Positions 32,094 through 42,066 of a stretch of DNA of 64,000 bases are shown here, in pieces. The stretch comes from Streptomyces sp. HD (GTDB taxonomy: Bacteria; Actinomycetota; Actinomycetes; Streptomycetales; Streptomycetaceae): the NCBI RefSeq assembly GCF_028369295.1, contig NZ_JAQMYP010000012.1, positions 124,001-188,000 of the forward strand. The letters are read 5' to 3'. Under the pieces are notes generated by a model. It did not search any database and had not been told where the DNA came from. It saw nothing but the letters and a program-made list of their open reading frames with translations. Made by a program: the position numbers and the translations under genes. Every line of letters starts with the position of its first letter. The first letter of the stretch is position 1.

Positions 32094-33719
32094 ATGCCCT
32101 TCCCCGTCACCACCCCCGTCGAGAAGATGACCGGGCCGTACGCACGGCGCTGGTGGGCCCTGCTGGTGCTCTGCCTCAGCCTGCTGATCGTGGTCATGGC
32201 GAACACATCGCTGATCGTGGCTGCGCCCGACATGACCAGGGATCTGGCCCTGAGCAGCAGTGACCTGCAATGGGTCATCGACGGCTATACGGTCCCGTAC
32301 GCCGCGCTGATGCTTGTGCTGGGCTCGATAGGCGACAAGTACAGCCGTCGCGGCGCCCTGATCACCGGTCTGGTGATCTTCGCGGGAGGCTCGGTGATGG
32401 GCAGCCTGGTCGACGAGACCGGACTGGTCATCACGGCCCGCGCGATCATGGGTGTCGGCGCCGCCGTCGTCATGCCGGCCACGCTGTCCCTGCTGGTCGC
32501 GATCTTCCCGAAGGCCGAGCGCGCCAAGGCCATCACAGCCTGGACCGCCACCTCCGGCCTCGCCATCGCGGTCGGCCCGCTGGTCGCCGGCTGGCTCCTG
32601 GAGGACCACGCCTGGGGCTCGACGTTCCTGATCAACGTCCCGATCGCCGTGGCCGCCGTGATCGGCGCGCTGGCCCTGGTGCCGCCGTCCAAGGCGCAGG
32701 GCATGGGCCGCATCGACTACGTAGGCGGCCTGCTCTCGATCATCTCGGTCGGCAGCCTGGTCTACGCGGCCATCGAGGGCCCGCACTTCGGCTGGGGCGT
32801 CGGCCCGACCACCGCCGCGGTGGTCGCGGGCGCGGGCCTGCCGGCCTTCGTCGCCTGGGAGCTGCGCCACCCGCACCCCATGCTGGACGTCCGCAAGTTC
32901 GCCCAGCGGCCGTTCAGCGGCTCGATGCTGGCGGTGCTGTTCTTCTTCTTCGGCACCTTCGGCGCCCTCTACTACGCCACCCAGTTCCTGCAGTTCGTCC
33001 TCGGCTACAACGCCCTGGAGACCGGCGTACGGCTGCTGCCGCTGGCCGGTGCCGTCTTCGTCGGCGCCGCGGTCACCGGCCGACTGACGCCCAGGCTGGG
33101 CGTGAAGGCCATGGTCGTCGTCGGGATGGTGATCGGCACGGCGGGCGTCTTCCTGCTCACGCGGATCGAGTCGGGCTCGACGTACACCGACTTCCTGGCA
33201 CCGCTGCTGATGCTGGGCCTCGCGATCGGCCTGAGCGTGTCGCCGGCCACGGACACCATCATGGGCTCCTTCCCCGAGTCCGAACTGGGCGTCGGCGGCG
33301 GCGCCAACGACACCGCGCTGGAGCTGGGCGGTGCCCTCGGCATCGCAATCCTCGGCTCCCTGCTGGGCACCGCCTACCGCGACAAGCTGACCGACCTGGT
33401 CGGCGACAACCTCCCGCACACCGCGCTGGAGACCGCGAAGGACTCGGTGGGCGGCGGCCTGGCGGTCGCCGAGCAGGTCGCGAAGAACCCCGCCGGCGGC
33501 GCCCAACAGGCACAGGCCCTCCTCGACGCGGTCCACGAGTCCTTCGCCCACAGCGTCGCGCAGACCAGCCTGATCGGCGGGATCATCATGGCCGCCGGAA
33601 CGATGATCGTCCTCGCAGTACTGCCGGGCCGCGGGAGGGGCGCGAAGCCGGCGGGGGAGGGAACGCCGGGCACCGTGGAGAGGGCGGAGACGGGGGAAGA
33701 GCGCGTGGGTGCTGCCTGA
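32094..33719 (+). CDS. MFS drug efflux transporter (DHA2, 14 TM)
   Basis: 541 aa proton-driven exporter. About 14 hydrophobic segments; family motifs seen: LQWVIDGYTVPYAALMLVLG (DHA2 helix 2), GSIGDKYSRRGAL (motif A), RAIMGVGAAVVMPATLSLL and GWRxx-like HAWGSTFLINVPI (motif C region). A charged tail ends the protein. It belongs with the TetR gene upstream. Close in type to actinomycete multidrug and quaternary-amine exporters; the substrate is not predictable. Confidence 0.92.
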   Translation: MPFPVTTPVEKMTGPYARRWWALLVLCLSLLIVVMANTSLIVAAPDMTRDLALSSSDLQWVIDGYTVPYAALMLVLGSIGDKYSRRGALITGLVIFAGGSVMGSLVDETGLVITARAIMGVGAAVVMPATLSLLVAIFPKAERAKAITAWTATSGLAIAVGPLVAGWLLEDHAWGSTFLINVPIAVAAVIGALALVPPSKAQGMGRIDYVGGLLSIISVGSLVYAAIEGPHFGWGVGPTTAAVVAGAGLPAFVAWELRHPHPMLDVRKFAQRPFSGSMLAVLFFFFGTFGALYYATQFLQFVLGYNALETGVRLLPLAGAVFVGAAVTGRLTPRLGVKAMVVVGMVIGTAGVFLLTRIESGSTYTDFLAPLLMLGLAIGLSVSPATDTIMGSFPESELGVGGGANDTALELGGALGIAILGSLLGTAYRDKLTDLVGDNLPHTALETAKDSVGGGLAVAEQVAKNPAGGAQQAQALLDAVHESFAHSVAQTSLIGGIIMAAGTMIVLAVLPGRGRGAKPAGEGTPGTVERAETGEERVGAA

Positions 33720-33795
33720 GTCTCCCGGGTGAGTTGCTTCGGGCGGGGCGGGGCGCAGTGCGGAGGACGGGGCCGTATCCGAGGCCGGTTCCAGG

Positions 33796-33867
33796 ATGGC
33801 CGTTCCACCAGGCGCTGAACTCGGGGCAGCGGAGGGCGAGTTCGCCCACGAGATCGGCGAGCCGGGA
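33796..33867 (-). pseudogene. Fragment of an MmyB-like XRE regulator
   Basis: The minus strand reads RLADLVGELALRCPEFSAWW then NGH, matching the ligand-domain segment of MmyB-like regulators (LVGELSxxSPEFRxxWxxH). No HTH part precedes it and the frame after it shows no further similarity. It lies between the transporter and tRNA-Arg, so it may be what remains of a deleted gene. The 267-nt gap holds nothing else except the tRNA terminator. Confidence 0.4.
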
Positions 33868-33928
33868 ACTGATTCCACCCCCTGCGACGCCACACACCGC
33901 TCCGGGCGAACGCCTGCACATACGCCAA

Positions 33929-33964
33929 GACCCCGGCCTCAGCGCTTCCGCTGATGACGGGGTC
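33929..33964 (-). terminator. Hairpin downstream of tRNA-Arg
   Basis: Stem GACCCCG...CGGGGTC with an inner TCAGCG-CTTC-CGCTGA (plus-strand reading), 23 nt after the tRNA 3' end. A strong two-part stem without a long U-tract, normal for Streptomyces. Confidence 0.65.
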
Positions 33965-33986
33965 TTAGTCGGCACCTCATACAGGG

Positions 33987-34058
33987 TGCCCCCGGCAGGA
34001 TTCGAACCTGCGCACACGGCTCCGGAGGCCGTTGCTCTATCCCCTGAGCTACGGGGGC
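33987..34058 (-). tRNA. tRNA-Arg (anticodon CCG)
   Basis: 72 nt. Acceptor GCCCCCG pairs with CGGGGGC, D-arm GCTC...GAGC, anticodon stem ACGGC/GCCGT with loop CTCCGGA (anticodon CCG, reads CGG), T-arm GCAGG TTCGAAT CCTGC, discriminator A, no encoded CCA. Confidence 0.97.
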
Positions 34059-34232
34059 GTGTCGGGCGCCTTGCTTGGCGGCGACGGGTAGAACCCTACC
34101 AGCTTCAGGGGGGTGTTCATGAACGGGTTTCCTGGTGGTGGCACCGGGTGCTACCTGGGGTGGCTCGCCCGCAGGGGGGTGGAAGTGGGCAAAACCCGGA
34201 CGCGGTGGCCGGTCCCGACCTACTCTCAAGTT

Positions 34233-34775
34233 GTGCCAGGCGCGTCGGGCCGGGTGCTTGTTGTGGACGACAACAAGGTCATCCGGCAGCTGATCAGGGT
34301 CAATCTTGAGCTTGAGGGGCTTGAGGTCGTGACCGCGGCCGATGGTGCCGAGTGTCTCGATGTCGTTCATCAGGTGCGGCCCGATGTGGTCACGCTGGAC
34401 GTGGTCATGCCGCGACTCGACGGGCTGCGGACCGCCGCCCGGCTGCGCTCCGACCCCCGTACCAGCGATCTGCCCCTCGCCATCATCAGCGCCTGTACCC
34501 AGTACGAGGTCGACAGCGGCCTCGACGTCGGCGTCGACGCCTTCCTCGCCAAGCCCTTCGAACCCGCCGAACTCGTCAGTCTCGTACGGCGGTTGATCGA
34601 GCGGGCGCGGAGCGCGGGCCGGAGTGGTGGGGGACAGGGCGTGGAAACAGCCGGGGGACGCAGCAGGGAACTGAGCAGCGAGCTCGACCGTGCGGGCGAC
34701 GGACGGGGCGAGGGCGACGCCGTCCTCGGCGGCGTCTTCGGAGCCGAAGAGGCCGCCGGGCACACCGGTGGCTGA
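34233..34775 (+). CDS. Orphan CheY-like response regulator receiver
   Basis: 180 aa. Receiver domain with VLVVDDNKVIRQ, phospho-accepting Asp56 in TLDVVMPRLDG, and Lys107 in AKPFEPAEL. After ~125 residues a hydrophilic Gly/Glu-rich tail follows and no output domain. No kinase is adjacent. GTG 34233 directly follows a TACTCT -10 (34221-34226) by 6 nt, which suggests a leaderless mRNA. Upstream start codons in frame would add non-conserved residues. Confidence 0.88.
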   Translation: MPGASGRVLVVDDNKVIRQLIRVNLELEGLEVVTAADGAECLDVVHQVRPDVVTLDVVMPRLDGLRTAARLRSDPRTSDLPLAIISACTQYEVDSGLDVGVDAFLAKPFEPAELVSLVRRLIERARSAGRSGGGQGVETAGGRSRELSSELDRAGDGRGEGDAVLGGVFGAEEAAGHTGG

Positions 34776-35118
34776 CAGCAACCGGTGAGTTCCTGGTCGG
34801 CTCCCGGTGAGTTCCTGGTCGGCTCTCGGTGAGTTCCAGGTCGGCTCTCGGTGAGCTCCAGGCGGTCCCGGTTTACCCGCCCGCGGCTCTTCCGGTCGGC
34901 GCCGCGGCGACTGAGAAAACCCACCCGGCACCGCAGCCGCCGTCACACAGTCGGCAGCGGGGCCGCGCCCCGCTTACCGCGACCGGCTGGGGCCGCGCCC
35001 GTCCACCGCGACCGCGGGAGCCGCGCCCGCCCACCGCGACCGCCCCCGCCGTCCACATCGCGGACCCCGGCCAAACCCATTCGCATGCCCACCCCCCTCC
35101 TCCCATACGCTTGTCCCC
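34776..35118. other. Intergenic region with 22-bp tandem repeats
   Basis: CGGTGAGTTCCTGGTCGGCTC-type units of 22 nt start at 34783, 34805, 34827 and, partly, 34849. Further on, GCGACCG...GCCGCGCCCG(T/C)CCACC is imperfectly repeated at about 34978-35042. A TACGCT -10 at 35106-35111 lies 7 nt before the nrtL GTG, so nrtL may be leaderless too. Confidence 0.8.
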
Positions 35119-36447
35119 GTGACCCCCGTCGAGCTCTCCCGTTCCGTCCTGTGGGCGGTGCGTCGTGCTGTCGACGCGGGAGAACTGCATGTCCCGGTGC
35201 CGGAGCGTGCCGAGGTCGCCCCTCCCGGGCCCGGTGGCTGTGGCGACTACGCCACCAACATCGCCCTCCGTCTCGCCCGCCCGGCCGGCCGGCCACCGCA
35301 CCAGGTCGCCGAGATCCTTCAGGCCCACCTGCTCGGCACCGACGGCGTCGCCGACGTCGTCGTCACGGGACCCGGCTTCCTGAACATCAGCCTCGGCGAC
35401 ACCGTCACCGCCATCGCCACGGCCGCCCTCGTCGAGGAGATCCTGCGGCGCGGCCCCCGGTACGGGCACGCCCAGGGTCCCTCCGCGGACTTCCTGCCGC
35501 TGCTCTGTCCGCGGGAGGTACGGGCCGTCGTCGTCATGGACGCCCTCGCCCGGATCCTGCGGTCACAGGGCGCCGCCGTCACCACCCGCTGCGAGGGCGA
35601 GATTGCGCCGGAGTGGGTCGACATCCTGGGCGTACGTGTGGACGCCCGGCGCAGGCAGCCCGAGCAGCCCGGGGAGTCCGGGGAGTCCGGGGAGTCCGAG
35701 CAGCCCGAGCAGCCCGAGCAGCCCGAGCAGCCCGAGCAGCCCGGGGAGTCCGAGCAGCCCAGGCAGTCCGGGCAGCCGGAGCGGCGTGAGCAGTCCGCGC
35801 AGCCCCAGCGGACGCTGCCCGCCCTGCTCCACTTCCGCGTCCGCCCGGTACCCGCGCCCGTCGACCCCCTCCCCCTCGGCCGCGACGCCGCCCGCTGGGC
35901 CCTCCTCCACCCCGCCGCCCACGACCGGCCCCGCATCACCGACGAGCACCTCGTCCAGCGCGAGAGCAACCCTCTCTTCCGTGTCCGTTACGCCCACGCC
36001 CGCACCCGGGCCCTCAGCCGTAACGCCGCCGACCTGGGATTCGACGCCGAACCCGGGGACGTACGAAACGAAGGCGCCGAACCCGGCGATGTGCGACGAC
36101 ATGACGTCGCCGAGCCCGGCGACGGACGACACCACGCAGCCCAGCCCAGCGCCGCACCACACGAAGTCGGCCGGCCCAGGGACGCAACACACCACGTCGC
36201 CACCCTCCTCGCCGACCACCCCCGAGTCCTGGCCCAGGCCGCGGCGCAGCGCAGCCCCGATCGGCTCGCCCGGCATCTCGTCAGCGTCGCCGATGCGGTG
36301 ATGCCGTTTCTGCCCGCTGTCCTCCCGCGCGGTGCGGAGAAACCCTCGGCCGCCCATCGTGCCCGGCTCGCTCTTGCCGAAGCCGCCGGGGCGGTGCTGG
36401 CCGGTGGCCTGTCCCTGCTCGGTATCGACGCACCCGACCACCTCTGA
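35119..36447 (+). CDS. nrtL: ArgS-related anticodon-binding protein NrtL
   Basis: 442 aa. The N-terminus ([20 protein letters not shown]...[11 protein letters not shown]) matches the arginyl-tRNA synthetase N-domain, and the C-terminus ([20 protein letters not shown] ... [17 protein letters not shown]) matches the DALR anticodon-binding domain. The HIGH and KMSK catalytic motifs are absent, so it should not charge tRNA. A low-complexity linker of Gln-Pro-Glu and Gly-Glu-Ser repeats (about residues 182-220) comes from 9-nt DNA repeats. It precedes lysA by 16 nt. Confidence 0.85.
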   Translation: MTPVELSRSVLWAVRRAVDAGELHVPVPERAEVAPPGPGGCGDYATNIALRLARPAGRPPHQVAEILQAHLLGTDGVADVVVTGPGFLNISLGDTVTAIATAALVEEILRRGPRYGHAQGPSADFLPLLCPREVRAVVVMDALARILRSQGAAVTTRCEGEIAPEWVDILGVRVDARRRQPEQPGESGESGESEQPEQPEQPEQPEQPGESEQPRQSGQPERREQSAQPQRTLPALLHFRVRPVPAPVDPLPLGRDAARWALLHPAAHDRPRITDEHLVQRESNPLFRVRYAHARTRALSRNAADLGFDAEPGDVRNEGAEPGDVRRHDVAEPGDGRHHAAQPSAAPHEVGRPRDATHHVATLLADHPRVLAQAAAQRSPDRLARHLVSVADAVMPFLPAVLPRGAEKPSAAHRARLALAEAAGAVLAGGLSLLGIDAPDHL

Positions 36448-36463
36448 GAGAGCCCAAAGAGAA

Positions 36464-37855
36464 ATGAGCCGTTCCGCACACCCCGCCGGGCCCCGTCACG
36501 CCGACGTCCTTCCCGAGGGCCACTACTCCGCCCCGCCCGCCGACCTCAACGACCTCGACCCCAAGGTGTGGGCCCAGACGGTCGGCCGTAACGCCGACGG
36601 CGTCGTCACCGTCGGCGGTATCGATGTGAAGACCCTCGCCGAACAGCACGGCACCCCGGCCTACTTCCTCGACGAGGCCGACTTCCGCGCCCGGGCGCGG
36701 GCCTGGCGTGGTGCCTTCGGCTCCGAGGCCGATGTGTTCTACGCCGGCAAGGCGTTCCTCTCGCGTGCCGTAGTGCGGTGGCTGCATGAGGAAGGACTCA
36801 ATCTCGACGTCTGCTCCGGCGGCGAGCTCGCCACCGCCCTCTCCGCCGGTATGCCCGCCGACCGCATCGCCTTCCACGGCAACAACAAGTCCGCGGAGGA
36901 GATCCGCAGGGCCGTCGGCGCCGGTGTCGGACGGATCGTCCTCGACTCCTTCCAGGAGATCGTGCGGGTCGCGCACATCGCGCAGGAGCTCGGCAAGCGG
37001 CAGCGGGTTCAGATCCGTATCACCGTGGGCGTGGAGGCACACACCCACGAGTTCATCGCCACGGCCCACGAGGACCAGAAGTTCGGCATCCCCCTCGCCG
37101 GGGGGCAGGCCGCCGAGGCCGTGCGGCGGGCGCTTCAGCTCGACGGGCTTGAGCTCATCGGGATTCACAGCCACATCGGGTCGCAGATCTTCGACATGTC
37201 CGGCTTCGAGGTCGCCGCCCATCGTGTCGTCGGGCTGCTCAAGGACATCCGCGACGAGCACGGCGTCGAGCTTCCCGAGATCGACCTCGGGGGCGGGCTC
37301 GGGATCGCGTACACCAGCGACGACGATCCCCGTGAACCCCACGAGATCGCCAAGGCGCTCACCGAGATCGTCACCCGTGAGTGCGAGGCCGCCAGGCTGC
37401 GGACTCCCCGGATCTCCGTCGAGCCCGGGCGGGCCATCGTCGGGCCCACCGCCTTCACGCTCTACGAGGTCGGCACCATCAAGCCGCTCGACGGGCTGCG
37501 GACGTACGTCTCCGTGGACGGGGGCATGTCCGACAACATCCGTACGGCCCTGTACGACGCCGAGTACAGCGTCGCCCTCGTCTCCCGGACCAGCGACGCC
37601 GGGCCCATGCTCGCCCGTGTCGTCGGCAAGCACTGCGAAAGCGGGGACATCGTGGTCAAGGACGCGTTCCTGCCCTCCGACCTGGCACCGGGTGACCTGA
37701 TCGCCGTACCGGCCACGGGCGCCTACTGCAGGTCCATGGCCAGCAACTACAACCATGTGCTCCGGCCGCCCGTCGTCGCCGTGCAGGACGGCGAGTCCCG
37801 GGTGATCGTCCGGCGTGAGACGGAGGAGGACCTCCTGCGTCTCGACGTCGGGTAA
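36464..37855 (+). CDS. lysA: Diaminopimelate decarboxylase
   Basis: 463 aa PLP enzyme making L-lysine from meso-diaminopimelate, the last step of the DAP pathway. Seen: [13 protein letters not shown] with the PLP Lys, [38 protein letters not shown], and the substrate Cys region (KHCESGD). A ~45-residue N-terminal extension is usual in actinomycetes. It lies between nrtL and hom, linking lysine with the threonine branch. Confidence 0.97.
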   Translation: MSRSAHPAGPRHADVLPEGHYSAPPADLNDLDPKVWAQTVGRNADGVVTVGGIDVKTLAEQHGTPAYFLDEADFRARARAWRGAFGSEADVFYAGKAFLSRAVVRWLHEEGLNLDVCSGGELATALSAGMPADRIAFHGNNKSAEEIRRAVGAGVGRIVLDSFQEIVRVAHIAQELGKRQRVQIRITVGVEAHTHEFIATAHEDQKFGIPLAGGQAAEAVRRALQLDGLELIGIHSHIGSQIFDMSGFEVAAHRVVGLLKDIRDEHGVELPEIDLGGGLGIAYTSDDDPREPHEIAKALTEIVTRECEAARLRTPRISVEPGRAIVGPTAFTLYEVGTIKPLDGLRTYVSVDGGMSDNIRTALYDAEYSVALVSRTSDAGPMLARVVGKHCESGDIVVKDAFLPSDLAPGDLIAVPATGAYCRSMASNYNHVLRPPVVAVQDGESRVIVRRETEEDLLRLDVG

Positions 37856-38029
37856 TCCAGAAAAACCCCAGAGGTGGAAGATCCGGCGGAAAAGGTCGGG
37901 CGGAAGATCTCCTGTCATCCACCCCTGTACAAATGAAATCGATGTCTCACGATCCGGACGAAGGGCAGAAACTCCCGTCCGGTGAGTGAGACTGGTGCAA
38001 CCGTAGACGGTATGAGGAAACGAGGTCGG

Positions 38030-39322
38030 ATGATGCGTACGCGTCCGCTGAAGGTGGCGCTGCTGGGCTGTGGGGTTGTTGGCTCAGAGGTGGCGCGCAT
38101 CATGACGACGCACGCCGACGACCTCGCCGCCAGGATCGGCGCCCCCGTGGAGCTCGCGGGGGTGGCCGTACGGCGGCCCTCCAAGGTTCGTGAGGGCATC
38201 GACCCCGCGCTCATCACCACCGATGCCACCGCCCTCGTCAAACGCGGCGACATTGATGTCGTGGTCGAGGTCATCGGCGGCATCGAGCCCGCCCGTGCCC
38301 TTATCACCGCCGCCTTCGAACACGGTGCTTCCGTCGTCTCCGCCAACAAGGCGCTCCTCGCCCAGGACGGGGCCGCGCTGCACGCCGCGGCCGAGGCGAA
38401 CAGCAAGGACCTCTACTACGAGGCCGCCGTCGCCGGTGCCATCCCGCTGATCCGGCCGCTGCGCGAGTCCCTGGCCGGCGACAAGGTCAACCGGGTGCTC
38501 GGCATCGTCAACGGGACCACCAACTTCATCCTCGACAAGATGGACTCCACGGGGGCGGGGTATCAGGAGGCCCTCGACGAGGCCACCGCCCTGGGATACG
38601 CGGAAGCCGACCCCACCGCCGACGTCGAGGGGTTCGACGCCGCCGCCAAGGCCGCCATCCTCGCCGGTATCGCCTTCCACACGCGGGTGCGTCTCGACGA
38701 CGTCTACCGCGAGGGCATGACCGAGGTGACCTCGGCCGACTTCGCCTCCGCCAAGGAGATGGGCTGCACCATCAAGCTGCTCGCCATCTGCGAGCGGGCC
38801 GCGGACGGCCAGTCGGTCACCGCGCGAGTGCACCCGGCGATGATCCCGCTGACCCACCCGCTCGCCTCCGTGCGCGGCGCCTACAACGCCGTGTTCGTGG
38901 AGTCGGACGCCTCCGGGCAGCTCATGTTCTACGGCCCGGGCGCGGGTGGTTCCCCGACCGCCTCGGCCGTACTCGGCGACCTCGTCGCCGTCTGCCGCAA
39001 CCGGCTCAGCGGGGCAACGGGGCCCGGCGAGTCGGCGTATGCCGCCCTGCCCGTCTCGCCGATGGGTGACGTCGTCACGCGCTATCACATCAGCCTCGAC
39101 GTGGCGGACAAACCGGGTGTTCTCGCCCAGGTGGCGACCGTGTTCGCCGAGCACGGTGTGTCGATCGATACGGTTCGCCAGCAAGGCAAGGACGGCGAGG
39201 CCTCCCTCGTCGTCGTCACCCACCGTGCGTCCGACGCGGCCCTCGTCGGGACCGTCGAGGCGCTGCGCAAGCTCGACACCGTGCGGGGTGTCGCCAGCAT
39301 CATGCGGGTTGAAGGAGAGTAA
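38030..39322 (+). CDS. hom: Homoserine dehydrogenase
   Basis: 430 aa; reduces aspartate semialdehyde to homoserine. NAD(P) fold KVALLGCGVVGSEVA at the start, GIVNGTTNFILD (catalytic domain), and a C-terminal ACT domain (~350-430, DVADKPGVLAQVATVFAEHG) that usually senses threonine. GAGG lies 4 nt before ATG 38030 and 7 nt before a second ATG at 38033; either may be used. thrC follows after 6 nt. Confidence 0.97.
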   Translation: MMRTRPLKVALLGCGVVGSEVARIMTTHADDLAARIGAPVELAGVAVRRPSKVREGIDPALITTDATALVKRGDIDVVVEVIGGIEPARALITAAFEHGASVVSANKALLAQDGAALHAAAEANSKDLYYEAAVAGAIPLIRPLRESLAGDKVNRVLGIVNGTTNFILDKMDSTGAGYQEALDEATALGYAEADPTADVEGFDAAAKAAILAGIAFHTRVRLDDVYREGMTEVTSADFASAKEMGCTIKLLAICERAADGQSVTARVHPAMIPLTHPLASVRGAYNAVFVESDASGQLMFYGPGAGGSPTASAVLGDLVAVCRNRLSGATGPGESAYAALPVSPMGDVVTRYHISLDVADKPGVLAQVATVFAEHGVSIDTVRQQGKDGEASLVVVTHRASDAALVGTVEALRKLDTVRGVASIMRVEGE

Positions 39323-39328
39323 CCAGCA

Positions 39329-40387
39329 ATGACCCACCAGTGGCGCGGAATCATCGAGGAGTACCGGGATCGGTTGCCCGTCTCCGACACCACGCCGGTC
39401 GTGACGCTCCGCGAGGGCGGCACGCCCCTCGTGCCCGCGCAGGTGCTCTCCGAGCGCACGGGCTGCGAGGTCCACCTCAAGGTGGAGGGTGCGAACCCGA
39501 CCGGGTCCTTCAAGGACCGCGGTATGACCATGGCCATCAGCAAGGCCAAGGAGGAGGGGGCGAAGGCCGTTATTTGTGCCTCCACCGGTAACACCTCCGC
39601 CTCCGCCGCCGCCTACGCCGTGCGCGCGGGCATGGTTTCGGCCGTTCTCGTCCCGCAGGGCAAGATCGCGCTCGGCAAGATGGGCCAGGCCCTCGTGCAC
39701 GGCGCGAAGATCCTCCAGGTCGACGGCAACTTCGACGACTGCCTCACGCTCGCCCGTGACCTGAGCGACAACTACCCCGTGGCGCTGGTCAATTCGGTCA
39801 ACCCGGTGCGCATCGAGGGGCAGAAGACGGCCGCCTTCGAGATCGTGGACATGCTCGGCGACGCCCCGGACATCCACGTCCTTCCGGTGGGCAACGCGGG
39901 CAACATCACCGCGTACTGGAAGGGGTACAAGGAGTACGCCGCCGACAGTGTCTCGACCCGGACCCCGCGCATGTGGGGCTTCCAGGCCTCCGGCTCCGCG
40001 CCCATCGTGCGCGGCGAGGTCGTCAAGGACCCGTCGACCATCGCCACCGCCATCCGTATCGGCAACCCGGCGTCCTGGCAGTACGCGCTCGCCGCGCGCG
40101 ACGAGTCCGGCGGGTTCATCGACGAGGTGACGGACCGTGAAATCCTGCGCGCCTACCGGCTGTTGGCCGCTCAGGAGGGCGTCTTCGTGGAGCCCGCCTC
40201 CGCCGCGTCGGTCGCCGGTCTGCTGAAGGCCGCCGAGCAGGGCAAGGTCGACCCGGGCCAGACGATCGTGTGCACCGTCACCGGCAACGGCCTCAAGGAC
40301 CCCGACTGGGCCGTCGCCGGCGCCCCGCAGCCCGTCACCGTGCCGGTCGACGCGGCCACGGCCGCCGAGCGGCTCGGGCTGGCGTAA
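39329..40387 (+). CDS. thrC: Threonine synthase
   Basis: 352 aa PLP enzyme turning O-phosphohomoserine into threonine. PLP Lys in [10 protein letters not shown] (~61), [29 protein letters not shown] (phosphate-binding glycines). Length fits the short bacterial class. GGAGAG is present ahead of the ATG and the hom stop is 6 nt upstream, so hom-thrC is an operon. Confidence 0.97.
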   Translation: MTHQWRGIIEEYRDRLPVSDTTPVVTLREGGTPLVPAQVLSERTGCEVHLKVEGANPTGSFKDRGMTMAISKAKEEGAKAVICASTGNTSASAAAYAVRAGMVSAVLVPQGKIALGKMGQALVHGAKILQVDGNFDDCLTLARDLSDNYPVALVNSVNPVRIEGQKTAAFEIVDMLGDAPDIHVLPVGNAGNITAYWKGYKEYAADSVSTRTPRMWGFQASGSAPIVRGEVVKDPSTIATAIRIGNPASWQYALAARDESGGFIDEVTDREILRAYRLLAAQEGVFVEPASAASVAGLLKAAEQGKVDPGQTIVCTVTGNGLKDPDWAVAGAPQPVTVPVDAATAAERLGLA

Positions 40388-40740
40388 GCGGGCCCACACC
40401 CTGGCGTAGGGCGCCCACAACCCGTCGCAGAGGGCTCGCGAACGCGAGTAAGAGGGCGCCCACCTGGGGAGCTTGCAGACGGGGGGTGCACAGGGGGCTT
40501 ACGACACGCATCGTGCGCCTCCTGTGCGCCCTATGTCGCCACAGAACCTACCTTCGATAGGCTGTACTGAACCCGCCCGCCGCATATGCCTCCGCATGGG
40601 GCACGTGGCCGCGTCGTCTCCGCGGCCCGCAAGCGGCAGGGGTACGCCACCGGCCACACGGCCGGACGCGGCTCCAGGGTCCGTCGTACGTCATCGAATG
40701 TCTTCGACAATCACCGCAGCTCAAGGAGAGTCATCGAGAG
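40388..40740. promoter_or_regulatory. thrC-thrB gap with a likely thrB promoter
   Basis: 353 nt. A TAGGCT hexamer at 40558-40563 is a good Streptomyces -10 (with TGTCGC 18 nt before it as a weak -35). That would give a leader of about 170 nt. AAGGAG at about 40722 precedes ATG 40741. The first part holds short repeats of GGCGTAGGGCGCCCAC type; no small gene is evident. Confidence 0.45.
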
Positions 40741-41658
40741 ATGGCCGGTCCAGCGTTCCGCGCCGCCGCCGTCCGGGTGCGCGTCCCCGCCACCAGCGCC
40801 AACCTCGGCCCGGGCTTCGACGCCCTCGGCCTGTCGCTGGGGCTCTACGACGACGTCGTCGTCCGGGTGGCCGACTCAGGGCTGCACATCGACATCGCGG
40901 GTGAGGGCAGCGAGACGCTGCCGCGTGACGAAAAGCACCTTCTCGTACGCTCCCTGCGCACCGCCTTCGACCTGCTGGGCGGCCAGCCGCGCGGACTGGA
41001 GATCGTCTGCGCCAACCGCATCCCGCACGGCCGGGGCCTCGGCTCCTCGTCGGCCGCCATCTGCGCCGGCATCGTCGCCGCACGCGCCGTGACCATAGGC
41101 GGCGAGGCCAGGCTCGACGACACGGCCCTGCTCGAACTCGCCACCGAGATCGAGGGCCACCCCGACAACGTCGCGGCCTGTCTGCTCGGCGGGTTCACCC
41201 TCTCCTGGATGGAGGCGGGTGCCGCGCGGGCGATCAGGATGGATCCAGCCGATTCCATCGTTCCGGTGGTTTTCGTGCCCGGAAAGCCGGTCCTCACCGA
41301 GACCGCGCGCGGCCTGCTCCCGCGCAGCGTTCCGCACGTTGACGCCGCCACCAACGCGGGCCGCGCCGCCCTGCTCGTCGAGGCCATGACCAGGCGCCCC
41401 GAACTGCTGCTGCCCGCCACCGAGGACCGTCTCCACCAGGAGTACCGCGCGCCCGCCATGCCCGAGAGCGCGGCACTGGTGGAGCGGCTGCGGGCCGACG
41501 GAGTCCCGGCGGTCATCTCCGGCGCGGGACCCACTGTGCTGGCACTGGCCGACGAGGACAGCGCCGACAAGGTCGCCCATCTGGCAGGCGAGGGGTGGGC
41601 CGCGAACCGGCTCGACCTCGACGCCCAGGGAGCGAGCGTGCTGCCGCTTGCGCCCTGA
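40741..41658 (+). CDS. thrB: Homoserine kinase
   Basis: 305 aa GHMP-family kinase phosphorylating homoserine. Seen: VRVPATSANLGPGFDALGL, the ATP loop PHGRGLGSSSAAICAG (~95-110) and ISGAGPTVLALAD near the end. It completes the threonine pathway with hom and thrC but is separated from them by a 353-nt gap with its own promoter-like site. Confidence 0.97.
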   Translation: MAGPAFRAAAVRVRVPATSANLGPGFDALGLSLGLYDDVVVRVADSGLHIDIAGEGSETLPRDEKHLLVRSLRTAFDLLGGQPRGLEIVCANRIPHGRGLGSSSAAICAGIVAARAVTIGGEARLDDTALLELATEIEGHPDNVAACLLGGFTLSWMEAGAARAIRMDPADSIVPVVFVPGKPVLTETARGLLPRSVPHVDAATNAGRAALLVEAMTRRPELLLPATEDRLHQEYRAPAMPESAALVERLRADGVPAVISGAGPTVLALADEDSADKVAHLAGEGWAANRLDLDAQGASVLPLAP

Positions 41659-42066
41659 CACACGGTTGCCGGATTTCGAGAGGGGGAATGTTTGTTGGAT
41701 CCGGTAGTGTTAACCTCAAGTCTGCACCCGACCCCACCATGGCGAGGTGCTTGTTGTCCCCGTCCGGGACAGACATTCTTCCGGGAGCCTCCCAAGCCGA
41801 ACTGTGTTCCGTACGACGTACGCGGGCAGTACCTCGTACACGAGCACTGAGCGACTTGCCGGGCACGCTCCGGAACCGGCGCGACCGAGCCGAGTGACAC
41901 CGACACTCAGTGCCACGGTTTTGGGAAGCGCCATCACCAGATATTTCCTCCGCCACTTTGGCGGACCACCGCCCCGGCACGGTCCACACACCAGGGACCG
42001 AAGCCGGACAGCACAACCGGTCGCCGAGCCAGACAGGCCGACGTCCGCTCCAGGGAAGGACCCTTC
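41659..42066. other. Leader region of rho
   Basis: 408 nt between thrB and rho. Long leaders are usual for rho genes that control their own termination. GTACGACGTAC at about 41810 and a GTAC-rich stretch are notable. AAGGA is placed before the GTG. I could not assign a -35/-10 pair. Confidence 0.4.

Noticed and set aside
33987-34058. Attachment site of an integrated element at tRNA-Arg
   Set aside because: No integrase and no second copy of the tRNA 3' end are in the window; only a small regulator fragment hints at past events.
38084-40420. A 778-codon frame opposite hom and thrC
   Set aside because: Shadow of the GC-biased threonine genes; repetitive His/Asp/Gly composition and no start signal.
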